Shown one piece after another: positions 1 through 8,470 of a stretch of DNA of 64,000 bases. A program made the position numbers and the translations under genes. The stretch is from an uncultured Oscillospiraceae bacterium. Its GTDB lineage: Bacteria > Bacillota > Clostridia > Oscillospirales > Acutalibacteraceae. Position 1 is the first letter of the stretch; every line of letters starts with the position of its first letter. The notes below the pieces were generated by a model, which was given only the letters and a program-made list of their open reading frames with translations, searched no databases and was not told where the DNA came from. The DNA lies in NCBI GenBank assembly GCA_900540275.1, contig UQFO01000001.1:310001-374000 (forward strand). The letters are read 5' to 3'.

Positions 1-68
1 CAGTCGAGCAGACGGGCAATGCCTGCCATACGGGGAACCACTCCTGTTTTTACACGAAATTAAAGTGA
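1..68 (+). CDS. hisI: Phosphoribosyl-AMP cyclohydrolase, C-terminal fragment
   Basis: Only the last 21 codons are in the window; the reading frame begins at base 3 and stops at TGA 66-68. The translated tail contains QTGNACHTGNHSCFY, which matches the metal-binding cysteine end of HisI (third histidine-biosynthesis step, opening the ring of phosphoribosyl-AMP). It lies 28 nt before hisE, the enzyme of the preceding step, so the two are co-transcribed as the end of a his operon. The 5' part is outside the window. Identification rests on this short motif plus the hisE neighbour. Confidence 0.85.
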   Translation, partial: VEQTGNACHTGNHSCFYTKLK

Positions 69-96
69 AATACACATAAAAAGCGAGGAACGGCAA

Positions 97-426
97 ATGT
101 ATGAAAATGTGCTTTACGACCTTTATAATACGGTCGTTGAAAGAAAGGAACATCCTGCTGAAGGCTCTTACACCTGCTACCTGTTCGAGAAGGGTACCGA
201 TAAAATTTTAAAAAAATGCGGGGAAGAGTGCGCCGAAACCATCATAGCCGCAAAGAATGGCGACAACAAGGAAACGGTACTTGAAATCTCTGATTTGCTT
301 TACCACCTGACTGTCCTGATGGTTGACCAAGGGATAAAAGTCGACGAGGTTCTCGCGGAGCTTGACAAAAGGAGTAATAAGTCGGGGAATCTTAAAACAT
401 TTCATCAGGTGGATAAAAATACCTGA
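97..426 (+). CDS. hisE: Phosphoribosyl-ATP pyrophosphohydrolase
   Basis: A 109-residue protein of the all-alpha MazG-like HisE family, which hydrolyses phosphoribosyl-ATP to phosphoribosyl-AMP and PPi in histidine synthesis. Visible family signatures are the E-rich segment KKCGEECAETIIAAKN, which supplies metal-binding carboxylates, and the following ISDLLYHLTVLM helix with its Asp. Length is normal for a stand-alone HisE. The start ATG follows an AGCGAGGAACGG ribosome site. It is the last gene of the operon: a strong hairpin lies directly downstream. hisH and hisF are encoded separately on the other strand at 16.5-17.9 kb, so the pathway is split in this genome. Confidence 0.95.
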   Translation: MYENVLYDLYNTVVERKEHPAEGSYTCYLFEKGTDKILKKCGEECAETIIAAKNGDNKETVLEISDLLYHLTVLMVDQGIKVDEVLAELDKRSNKSGNLKTFHQVDKNT

Positions 427-461
427 GAAATTGATTTTGTACAACTTCTATATAATTTTTT

Positions 462-509
462 GCGCATTTTAACCAATCGTACAAATCGGTTAAAATGCGC
501 TTATTTTTA
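462..509 (+). terminator. Rho-independent terminator after hisE
   Basis: A 13-bp perfect stem (GCGCATTTTAACC with GGTTAAAATGCGC, 462-474 and 488-500) is followed by a T-rich tail. It ends the his operon just before the amylase promoter. Confidence 0.85.
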
Positions 510-538
510 TTGAATATTAAAAAAATTTAGTATATAAT
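510..538 (+). promoter_or_regulatory. Sigma-A type promoter of the first amylase
   Basis: TTGAAT at 510-515 and TATAAT at 533-538 are separated by 17 nt. This leaves a short leader of about 40 nt before the start at 583. The same TTGAAT-17-TATAAT layout precedes the CBM26 protein gene at 58190. Confidence 0.75.
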
Positions 539-582
539 GATATGCGTTGAAATTCAACAAAAATTTATTGGAGGTTATCAAG

Positions 583-3500
583 ATGTTCAAGAAATCGGCA
601 ATCAGTGTGCTTCTTGCAGTCATGATGCTTGTAAGCTGTATCGTTGTACCTACAGCGTCAGCGGCGGCGCCGACAGAAGACACGACGGCTGCACAGGCTG
701 ACAACGCGGCTGCCTACAAATTGGCGTCGAATGTACAGGACGGCAATATCCTGCATGCGTTCAACTGGCATTTTAACGATGTCGACCGTTACATGAAGGA
801 TATCGCGGACGCGGGCTTTACAAGCGTACAGGTTTCGCCCGTACAGGGGGCTAAGCCGACCATCAACGTCGCGTCCTATGCGTGCGACTGGTGGGCGCTC
901 TACCAGCCAATCAATTTTGAGATTGGCAATGTGCTCGGCACAAAAAAGGATTTTGAAAACATGTGCGATACGGCGAAAAAATACGGCGTTAAAGTTATCG
1001 TCGATATCGTATCGAACCATATGGCGCAGTCCGACAGCGGCGGCGACGGCAAACGGCATCCCGATATTATCGAGGACCTGCGCAACGACGCTGACTGCTG
1101 GCATAATGTAAACGGCTCGGTTTCCGACGCCAACCGTTATTACATGACCCAGAGAAGGTTAAGCGGCCTTCCTGACCTCAATACGGGCAATGAAAAGGTC
1201 CAGAGCTATGTCAAGGGCCTTTTAAAGGAATGCCTTGACCTCGGCGCGGACGGCTTCCGTTTTGACGCGGCGAAGCATATCGAGCTGCCTACGGACGAAG
1301 CGTACAACGGCGTTGAATTCGCAAGCGATTTCTGGCCGAATGTTACGAATTACGCGAAGAGCATCAAGCCCGACGTGTATATTTACGGCGAAATCCTTTC
1401 TCCGTATAACACGGACACGGAAAACTATACGAAATACATCAATATGACCGACAGCGCCTACGGCAACCGTGTGCGCAGCACGGTCAAGGGGACAAACGCC
1501 GGCAACATTGGTACATATTCCATTACGACCACCACGCCCGACAACCTTGTTACCTGGATTGAATCGCACGACAATTACATTTCCGGCGGCACGAATACCC
1601 TGACCGACCAGCAGCTTTTGCTCGGCTGGGGCATCATCGGCGCGAGGAAGGACTCCACGGCACTTTATCTGGTTCGTCCGGAGCATGGAACGCTCGGTGT
1701 TTCAAACGGGGCGCAGACGATTGCATACGACGAGCTGATGGGAGGGCCCGGCGACCCGCTCTGGCAGGATAAGACGGTTGCCGAAATCAACAGGTTCCGC
1801 AACGTGTTCGAGGGCCAGGACGAAGCCGTAACCTCTGAAGGCGGCCAATTCTACGTCCAGCGCGGAACGGAAGGCATGGTTATCGTAAACCTTGCGGCAA
1901 GCGCAGCGAGCGTCAACACAAGCGTAACCATGAAGAACGGCGCCTATACCGACCAGGTGAGCGGCGGGAAATTCACCGTTTCCGGCGGCAAGCTGACAGG
2001 CTCTGTCCCGGCGAAATCTGTTGCCGTTATCTATAACAAAACATTTACAACGCCGACTGCGGCGGTTGAGTTCGGCGGCAAAACCGTTGACGGCGACAGT
2101 GCGCTTCATTTTGCGGGCGATACGGCGGCGGTAAAACTCACGCTCAACGACGCGCAGAGCGGCACCTATTCCATAAACGGCGCTGCGCCGGTTTCCTTCA
2201 CAGGCACAAAGGAGATTACAATCGGTTCCGGTGCTGCGTATGATACAAAAGTTCCTGTCACGGTCACCGCGACGAACGCCGCGGGTACGACGACGGAAAC
2301 CTATCAGTTCTTTAAGAAAGACCCGAACGCCAAGGTTGTGGCATACTTTGATGCCAAAGGCAATGAAAGCTGGGACGGGGACACCGGAATCTGGTGCTAT
2401 GCAAAGGATGAAACCGGCAAGGAGCTTGCTCCGTACCCCGGCCTTCAAATGGAGCCGGTTCAGGGTACGAGCTATTATAAGGTGGAAATCCCCGGCGTTA
2501 CAAAGGCGACTGTAAAATTCAACGAAGGCCCTGTACCGACCGGACTTGACGGCAGGACGATTCCCGCGACCGTGCTCGATTACGGTCCGGCGACGGAGCC
2601 CGCAAACAGGGAAGCCGGCGGCTTTGAAATCATTGGTACAATGGCCTGGGCAGACGGTGCGTGGCGCGACTGGAGCAAGGCTGATGAGCCTAAGCCGGAT
2701 GCATACGCATGCGAGAAATACGCCCTGGGCGACGCCGACGGCAACGGCAGGCTTGAGGTTGCAGACTGCATCACCATGCAGAAAGCAATCGCAAAGGTTC
2801 TGACCCTCACCGAGGATGGAAAGAAAGCGGCCGATATCGACGCGAACGCAACGGTCAATATCCAGGACGTCATCTGGCTGCAAAAATTCTTTGCTAAAAT
2901 GGAAGTTCCTTATAATATTGGAAAGCCTGTTGTAGACCCTGAAGAACCCACAGAATATACCATTTATTTCAATAACCATAAGGGTTGGAAGCAGGTCAGC
3001 GCTTATTACTGGGAAAATCTTGGAGGAACGGCGGTATCGTGGCCGGGCGATCCTATGGAAAAGATAAGCGATGAGCTGTACAAAATCACACTGCCAGTAA
3101 AGTACAACGCAATTATTTTTAACAACAACGACGATCCGGACGGTAAGGACCAGGTGGACGAAATCGTTGTCGAGCCGGAAAACTACGGCAAGGTATTTAC
3201 CGCGGGCCAGAACGAAGATGGGACATACGGTATCTGGTCGAACGTCGATGACCCGCTTCCTACGCCTCCCAGCACAGCTGCCAAGGTCTATTTTGAAAAC
3301 ACACGCGGATGGACCAGGGTTAACTGCTACATGTACCTGAGCGGCTCCGGCAAGGAAAACAAAAAATGGCCGGGCGTCAGGATGGAGCTCGTTGGAACGA
3401 ACAAAGCAGGCAATCAGATTTATTCCATCGAATATGAAGACGGCGCGTACAACAACGTCATATTCAACAATACCACCAGCCAGTCCATGGACCTTGCGCT

Positions 3501-3585
3501 CGACGAACCGAATATGCTTTATACGCCTATCGGCACAGGGGGCAACTTCGACTGTACAGTCAAGCCGTACACCGGCCTGGACTGA
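583..3585 (+). CDS. Secreted GH13 alpha-amylase with dockerin and CBM26 modules
   Basis: A 1000-residue secreted amylase. The start at 583 is chosen because GGAGG (570-574) sits 8 nt upstream and translation opens with a signal peptide (MFKKSAISVLLAVMML, ending near TASAAA). Residues about 45-400 form a GH13 barrel with IVDIVSNH (Asp141), nucleophile Asp228 in GFRFDAAKH, acid/base Glu270 in YGEIL and Asp330 in ESHDN. A beta-sandwich C domain and another starch-binding-like segment follow. A dockerin with two GDADGNGR/DIDANATV-type calcium loops spans about 712-780, and two CBM26 modules (each with a WPG motif) end the protein. The dockerin implies attachment to a cohesin-bearing scaffold. It is paralogous to the next gene. 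Exact product specificity cannot be read from sequence. Confidence 0.93.
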   Translation: MFKKSAISVLLAVMMLVSCIVVPTASAAAPTEDTTAAQADNAAAYKLASNVQDGNILHAFNWHFNDVDRYMKDIADAGFTSVQVSPVQGAKPTINVASYACDWWALYQPINFEIGNVLGTKKDFENMCDTAKKYGVKVIVDIVSNHMAQSDSGGDGKRHPDIIEDLRNDADCWHNVNGSVSDANRYYMTQRRLSGLPDLNTGNEKVQSYVKGLLKECLDLGADGFRFDAAKHIELPTDEAYNGVEFASDFWPNVTNYAKSIKPDVYIYGEILSPYNTDTENYTKYINMTDSAYGNRVRSTVKGTNAGNIGTYSITTTTPDNLVTWIESHDNYISGGTNTLTDQQLLLGWGIIGARKDSTALYLVRPEHGTLGVSNGAQTIAYDELMGGPGDPLWQDKTVAEINRFRNVFEGQDEAVTSEGGQFYVQRGTEGMVIVNLAASAASVNTSVTMKNGAYTDQVSGGKFTVSGGKLTGSVPAKSVAVIYNKTFTTPTAAVEFGGKTVDGDSALHFAGDTAAVKLTLNDAQSGTYSINGAAPVSFTGTKEITIGSGAAYDTKVPVTVTATNAAGTTTETYQFFKKDPNAKVVAYFDAKGNESWDGDTGIWCYAKDETGKELAPYPGLQMEPVQGTSYYKVEIPGVTKATVKFNEGPVPTGLDGRTIPATVLDYGPATEPANREAGGFEIIGTMAWADGAWRDWSKADEPKPDAYACEKYALGDADGNGRLEVADCITMQKAIAKVLTLTEDGKKAADIDANATVNIQDVIWLQKFFAKMEVPYNIGKPVVDPEEPTEYTIYFNNHKGWKQVSAYYWENLGGTAVSWPGDPMEKISDELYKITLPVKYNAIIFNNNDDPDGKDQVDEIVVEPENYGKVFTAGQNEDGTYGIWSNVDDPLPTPPSTAAKVYFENTRGWTRVNCYMYLSGSGKENKKWPGVRMELVGTNKAGNQIYSIEYEDGAYNNVIFNNTTSQSMDLALDEPNMLYTPIGTGGNFDCTVKPYTGLD

Positions 3586-3641
3586 CTCAAACAGTTTTCG
3601 TTATTTTGACGAATACCGAAAAACAACAGTGTTTATCTTGG

Positions 3642-3671
3642 GGGCCGCGCACTTTTGCGCGGCCCTTTTTC
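3642..3671 (+). terminator. Rho-independent terminator after first amylase
   Basis: The stem GGGCCGCGCA/TGCGCGGCCC (3642-3651 with 3656-3665) has a 4-nt loop and is followed by a run of T. It separates transcription of the two tandem amylases. Confidence 0.88.
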
Positions 3672-3937
3672 CGTAAAAACTGTAAATTTGTATTTTCAAT
3701 TTCTGTTCAAAATAACGGTAAAAAAATTGCCTGTAAAACTTAAAAATCGATGTAATGGATTACAATTTGGCTTTTGTTTGTTGAATTAAGACAAGAAAAG
3801 AACATTGTATATAGGCATTCCTACAAATCGACCTATAAAAATGCCTATTTCCTTTTTGTTTTATTGAAGTGAATTTGTATCTGATTTATAATTTAAATGC
3901 GTATAATTACGCGGATTTCAAATTTTTAGGAGGAATA
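3672..3937 (+). promoter_or_regulatory. Intergenic leader of second amylase with possible promoter and hairpin
   Basis: This AT-rich gap holds TTGAAT at 3781-3786 with a weak TTGTAT-like -10 near 3805-3810. It also holds a stem AATAGGCAT-like/ATGCCTAT (about 3810-3848) followed by T-rich sequence before the ribosome site AGGAGG at 3928-3933. The hairpin lies inside the expected leader and could be an attenuator or an mRNA stabiliser. No regulator site is recognised. Confidence 0.4.
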
Positions 3938-6900
3938 ATGGACATGAAATTGAGAAGAGCCATTGTAAGCATCCTGCTTACTGCGGCAATGCTGATGGGG
4001 TGCCTGGTAATCCCGTCGTTTTCTGCCGCTGCGGCAACCGACACAGCGGGGGAAAGCGGGGCGTCAGTATCTGAAGATGCGGCTGCCGCGGGCAACGCTG
4101 CTGCTTACAATCTTCCGTCCAATGTACAGGACGGGAATATTTTCCAGGCGTTTACCTGGCGTTTTACCGATATTTCCAAATATATGAAGGAAATTGCCGC
4201 GCAGGGCTTCGGCAGCGTACAGGTTTCTCCTGTGCAGCCCACTGCCTTTAAGGCGGACGGAGACAACGCCGGCTCTTACATGATTGACTGGTGGAAGTAT
4301 TACCAGCCTGTTGACTTCACGCTCGGCAACGGCCTTGGCACAAAGGAAGACTTTAAAGAAATGTGCGAGGTTGCCAAATCCTACGGAGTCAAGGTGATTG
4401 TCGACATCGTAGCAAACCATATGGCGCAGAGGGATACCGGCGCGTCCTATTCGAAGAATGCACAGATTCCCGACGATTTGCGCCTCGATGCGAGTGCGTG
4501 GCATGTCGTCAATTCCAATACGAACGACAATTCACGTAGCGATATGACGCAGAAGTCGCTCGGCGGCCTTCCCGACCTCAATACGGGAAGCGCAAAGGTG
4601 CAGAATTACGTCAAAAGCTTACTCAAGGAATGTCTCGACAACGGCGCGGACGGCTTCCGTTTTGATGCCGCGAAGCATATCGAGCTGCCCTCCGACAGCC
4701 CGTCGAGTAATTTCTGGCCGAATATTACAAGCTATATCAAGGGCATTAAGCCAGACGCTTATATTTACGGCGAGGTACTAAGGCCCTGCAAGACGAACGA
4801 TTATTCCAAATATATCAAAATGACCGACAGCCAGCTCGGCGCGAATGTCAGAAGCGCCGTTACCTCCGGCAACGCAAGCTCCAGCGTCGTCAACTACAGC
4901 GCGGAGGGCGCTTCCGCAAAAGACATTGTCGCATGGGTAGAATCCCACGATAATTTCTGCGATGGCACCTCCACAAAGCTTTCTCACCAGCAGCTTCTGC
5001 TCGGCTGGGGCATCATCGGCGCGCGCAAGGATTCCAGTTCGCTGTGGTTCTGCCGCCCTGAGCATGAGCAGCTCGAAAGCGCGGGCTTTATTAAATATGA
5101 CGAAATGATAGGCGGCCCGGGCAATACGCTCTGGCAGGACAAAACAGTTGCCGCCGTCAACCAGTTCCGCAACAATTTTGCGGGCCAGTCGGAGAAGGTT
5201 ACTGCTTCCGGCAGCCAGTTCTATGTACAGCGCGGCACGACCGGCATGGTAGTAGTCAACCTCGGCGGCTCCAACGCTTCCATCAACTTTGCGTCCACCA
5301 TGGCAAACGGCACTTATAAGGACCAGGTAAGCGGCGGGACGTTTACCGTTTCCGGCGGAAAGCTTACGGGCTCCGTTCCCGCGAAATCCGTCGCTGTTAT
5401 CTACAATAAAACGAATACGACACCGGTAACGAACGTTTCCCTCAACGGCAAAAAGGTCACGTCAGACACGACGACCTACACCGGAAACTCGTCCGGCTAT
5501 TATACGAACAACTATAATTTTACCTCTGAAACCGCAACGCTTACGCTTTCCCTGCAGGACGCAAAGTCCGGTACCTACTCGGTAAGCGGCGGCAAGCCTG
5601 TTTCCTTTACCGGCTCTGCAAGCGTTGTGATTGGCAAAAACGTCAAATCGAATACCTCAGTAACGGTCAAGGTGACCGCCACCGACGGAACGAGGACGAC
5701 GGAAGAAACCTATGTTTTTGTTAAAAAACTGCCGAGCGAGAAGCTCACGGTTTACTTTGACGCAACCGGGTATGAAACCTGGGCCGAATATTACTGCTTT
5801 GTCAAAACCTCGAGCGGGTCCGCTGTAAAAGCGTACCCGGGCTTTGAGATGACAAAGGTTTCCGGCAATATATACAAGGCGGAGCTTACGGGCGTTACCG
5901 GCTCCGCGTATGTAAAATTCAACGAAGGCCATGTTAAAACAGGCCTTGACGGCAGGACGGTTCCGCCTACAGTTGTAAACTTCGGTACGGCGGCTACGCC
6001 CGCGAACCGTGAAAAGGGCGGGTTCCTGCTCAATGGCTCTATGATTTGGCAGAACGGGGAATGGAAGGATTACGGCTACAGTACGAACGAAACGCCTGTT
6101 GAGCCGTCCGACCCGACGAAGCCTTCGGAAAAGCCCACGGAAACAGACCCGATTATTCCCACGGAGACAATCCCGACCAACCCTGACCCGGGAACGAAAT
6201 ATATGCTGGGCGACGTAAACGGGGACGGCCATGTTAAGCTTGCAGACGTCCTTGAAATCCAGAAGCACCTCGCCTCCATGTTTGTCCTGGGGGGCACCGC
6301 GTTTGCGGCGGGCGACGTAAACTCCAATGGCAAGCTCGAAACTGCGGACGTCCTTGAAATCCAGAAATTCCTTGCGGGTATGGGCTCTAGGTACGACATT
6401 GGCAAGTATGTCGGCGGCGGGGTCACGCCTACGCCGACCAACCCGCCTGTTACCGACCCGGTTACCCCGACGGAAAAGCCGACCGTAGTTCCCGGCGGCA
6501 CCATCACGCTGACGCTCAATAAGCCCGCAAGCTGGGGCGATGACATTTACGCCTACCTCTTCAACGGAGGAGGGGGCAAAAACGCCGAATGGCCCGGCGA
6601 AGCGATGACGAAGTCAGGCAATACCTATACGATTACCGTCCCCGAGGACGCGGCGTACGATAAAGTTATCTTCTCGGACAGCCCGTATGAAGCGGTCGAC
6701 GGCACAGGCGCTCCCAAAATCGCGGTACGCGTACAGTCGGCGCAGCTCGATGTAACGCAGGCGCCCTATACAATCGAAGAGGTCACGGTAACCGCCGGCA
6801 GCCTCAGCTTTACCCCGACGCACGTGTACCTTTATAATCCCGACCCGAACAGCTTTGCCGAAACGAACGTATGGCCCGGCATTGCCATTACAGGCAATTC

Positions 6901-7882
6901 TATTACGGTTCCGGCAGGCGTTTATACAAAGGCGATTTTCCACGACGGTACAAACCAGGAGGAATTCGACGTCGAGGGTTCTGCTCCGACGGAGCCTGTC
7001 ATACCGACCGACCCGGTAGTTCCCGGAGAAAATATTACGCTCACGCTCAATAAGCCCGCAAGCTGGGGCGCAGACGTTTACGCCTATCTTTACGATGGTG
7101 AAACGAAGAACGCCGAATGGCCCGGCGAGCCGATGTCGGCAAACGGGAACACCTATTCCATTACCGTTCCCGACGGGCTGTATTCCTCTGTTATCTTTGT
7201 AGACAGCCCCGAAATAGGCGCCGACCCGCAGGGCGCGCCGAAGGTTTCAGCACGTATGCAGTCGGCATCTATGGATGTCAAGAACGGCACATACGATATC
7301 GCGATGACGACCGTTTCCGTGCCTTCCGATTTGGGCTTTACGCCCACGCATGTCTATTGCTACAACCCCGGCCCTGAAAATTTCGCAGAGACAGGCGCAT
7401 GGCCCGGACTCGAGCTGACAGGCGTGTCAATTGAGATTCCAGCTGGCGTTTATACCAAGGCAATCTTTAACGACAATGGTAAAAACGAAAAATCGGTTGA
7501 TATCGAAGGCTCTGACCCGTCTGGCCCGTCCGACCCGGTCAATCCGGGCAGGACGATTACTGTTTATTTCTCAAACAGTGTAAACTGGAACAATGTCTAT
7601 CTTTACGCCTGGAGCGCTTCCACCAAGAACAATGAATGGCCGGGCGTTGAGCTTAACTCGATTGGAAAGAACAGCTTTGGCGAATTGATTTATTCCGCCA
7701 CAATCGATACAAGCGAATTTGACCACATCATCTTCAGCAATGGCAATGGCGAACAGACGCAGGATATCGACCTGACAGCGGTTCCGAACAATACAGGCTT
7801 CTACTGCGACAAATCGTCCCAGGACAGCCAGGGCCACTATAAGTACGGTACCTACGATTTCGACCCGTCCTTTATTGTCTGA
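3938..7882 (+). CDS. Secreted GH13 alpha-amylase with dockerin and repeated starch-binding modules
   Basis: A 1314-residue paralogue of the preceding amylase. AGGAGG (3928-3933) supports ATG 3938, or ATG 3944 two codons later. A signal peptide (MKLRRAIVSILLTAAMLMGC) is followed by a GH13 barrel with nucleophile Asp243 (GFRFDAAKH), acid/base Glu279 (YGEVL) and Asp338 (ESHDN). After the C domain and a starch-binding-like region come a Pro/Thr linker and a dockerin at about 755-825 (GDVNGDGHVKLADVLEIQK and GDVNSNGKLETADVLEIQK). Another PT linker, two nearly identical segments of about 178 residues and a final CBM26 complete it. Its own promoter and terminator suggest monocistronic expression. 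The role is binding and hydrolysis of starch at the cell surface via cohesin docking. Confidence 0.93.
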   Translation: MDMKLRRAIVSILLTAAMLMGCLVIPSFSAAAATDTAGESGASVSEDAAAAGNAAAYNLPSNVQDGNIFQAFTWRFTDISKYMKEIAAQGFGSVQVSPVQPTAFKADGDNAGSYMIDWWKYYQPVDFTLGNGLGTKEDFKEMCEVAKSYGVKVIVDIVANHMAQRDTGASYSKNAQIPDDLRLDASAWHVVNSNTNDNSRSDMTQKSLGGLPDLNTGSAKVQNYVKSLLKECLDNGADGFRFDAAKHIELPSDSPSSNFWPNITSYIKGIKPDAYIYGEVLRPCKTNDYSKYIKMTDSQLGANVRSAVTSGNASSSVVNYSAEGASAKDIVAWVESHDNFCDGTSTKLSHQQLLLGWGIIGARKDSSSLWFCRPEHEQLESAGFIKYDEMIGGPGNTLWQDKTVAAVNQFRNNFAGQSEKVTASGSQFYVQRGTTGMVVVNLGGSNASINFASTMANGTYKDQVSGGTFTVSGGKLTGSVPAKSVAVIYNKTNTTPVTNVSLNGKKVTSDTTTYTGNSSGYYTNNYNFTSETATLTLSLQDAKSGTYSVSGGKPVSFTGSASVVIGKNVKSNTSVTVKVTATDGTRTTEETYVFVKKLPSEKLTVYFDATGYETWAEYYCFVKTSSGSAVKAYPGFEMTKVSGNIYKAELTGVTGSAYVKFNEGHVKTGLDGRTVPPTVVNFGTAATPANREKGGFLLNGSMIWQNGEWKDYGYSTNETPVEPSDPTKPSEKPTETDPIIPTETIPTNPDPGTKYMLGDVNGDGHVKLADVLEIQKHLASMFVLGGTAFAAGDVNSNGKLETADVLEIQKFLAGMGSRYDIGKYVGGGVTPTPTNPPVTDPVTPTEKPTVVPGGTITLTLNKPASWGDDIYAYLFNGGGGKNAEWPGEAMTKSGNTYTITVPEDAAYDKVIFSDSPYEAVDGTGAPKIAVRVQSAQLDVTQAPYTIEEVTVTAGSLSFTPTHVYLYNPDPNSFAETNVWPGIAITGNSITVPAGVYTKAIFHDGTNQEEFDVEGSAPTEPVIPTDPVVPGENITLTLNKPASWGADVYAYLYDGETKNAEWPGEPMSANGNTYSITVPDGLYSSVIFVDSPEIGADPQGAPKVSARMQSASMDVKNGTYDIAMTTVSVPSDLGFTPTHVYCYNPGPENFAETGAWPGLELTGVSIEIPAGVYTKAIFNDNGKNEKSVDIEGSDPSGPSDPVNPGRTITVYFSNSVNWNNVYLYAWSASTKNNEWPGVELNSIGKNSFGELIYSATIDTSEFDHIIFSNGNGEQTQDIDLTAVPNNTGFYCDKSSQDSQGHYKYGTYDFDPSFIV

Positions 7883-7895
7883 TACACGGTTTCTA

Positions 7896-7931
7896 AAAAG
7901 AGCCTTCCGCTTTATGGAAGGCTCTTTTGCT
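7896..7931 (+). terminator. Rho-independent terminator after second amylase
   Basis: The stem AAAAGAGCCTTCC/GGAAGGCTCTTTT (7896-7908 with 7916-7928) ends transcription of the amylase 14 nt after its stop. Confidence 0.88.
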
Positions 7932-7944
7932 GAATACAAGAAAA

Positions 7945-7969
7945 AAGCGGACAGCATAGCTGTCCGCTT
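7945..7969 (-). terminator. Rho-independent terminator for the HPr-like gene
   Basis: The stem AAGCGGACAGC/GCTGTCCGCTT has a 3-nt loop. Read on the minus strand it is followed by a run of six T, placing it downstream of the convergent HPr-like gene. Confidence 0.85.
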
Positions 7970-8025
7970 CGTGCATTTCTTGACATTTTGTTTACGTGCT
8001 TTTATACTCTTATAAGACCTTATGC

Positions 8026-8271
8026 TCAGGCGTTTGCCAGGGCATTCTGGAACGGGGCAATGTCGGTTAAAAACTCTTTCGGCAAATTCTCCTGCGCCTC
8101 AAGCGTAATCGGCTTGGTCATGTCGAGGCTTAAAATGCCCATAATGGAATGTGCGTCGATGATATAGTTATCGCATTTCAGGCTCATGGCATAGTTCAGA
8201 TATTTGCTCGAAATGTTTACAAACTGCTTTGCCGCTTCCAGGTTCGGAATTGCGATCGTTGTGCTGTACAT
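8026..8271 (-). CDS. HPr-like protein lacking the catalytic histidine
   Basis: An 81-residue protein of the HPr fold. GGAGG lies just upstream of ATG 8271, whereas an in-frame ATG 8 codons earlier has no ribosome site. The second half, with IIDAHSIMGILSLD, aligns with the HPr region around regulatory Ser46 (KSIMG). The first half has EAAKQFVNISSKY where HPr has the active-site GLHARPA motif, so the phosphorylatable His15 is absent. It is therefore unlikely to carry sugar phosphotransfer and may act like Crh, which also lacks His15 but keeps Ser46 as a carbon-catabolite signal. It is monocistronic, with its own promoter and terminator. No PTS gene is nearby. Confidence 0.75.
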   Translation of the reverse strand: MYSTTIAIPNLEAAKQFVNISSKYLNYAMSLKCDNYIIDAHSIMGILSLDMTKPITLEAQENLPKEFLTDIAPFQNALANA

Positions 8272-8310
8272 TTTGATCTTCCTCCAACTATACAATTATA
8301 TTTCGTCTCT

Positions 8311-8339
8311 ATAGTACCACTGTGATTGCAGAAGGTCAA
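8311..8339 (-). promoter_or_regulatory. Sigma-A type promoter of the HPr-like gene
   Basis: Read on the minus strand, TTGACC (8339-8334) and TACTAT (8316-8311) are 17 nt apart, about 40 nt upstream of the start. Confidence 0.65.
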
Positions 8340-8470
8340 TCCAAATATTCGACAAAAAAGATTTCGGTTACTTATAGCGTTTTCTTTTTCACACGCTTGT
8401 TTATATTTTGTTCACAACAGACAAAGCAAATTCACATACTATTCTGGAAAACGCAAAAAAGGAGAATTCC

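Noticed and set aside
1702..2979. 425-codon minus-strand open frame inside the first amylase
   Set aside because: It is exactly antisense to the GH13 gene in a GC-rich third-position shadow frame, with no ribosome site or known motif.
3810..3849. Hairpin before the second amylase considered as a riboswitch
   Set aside because: A single short stem with AT-rich surroundings; no conserved aptamer core of any class I know.
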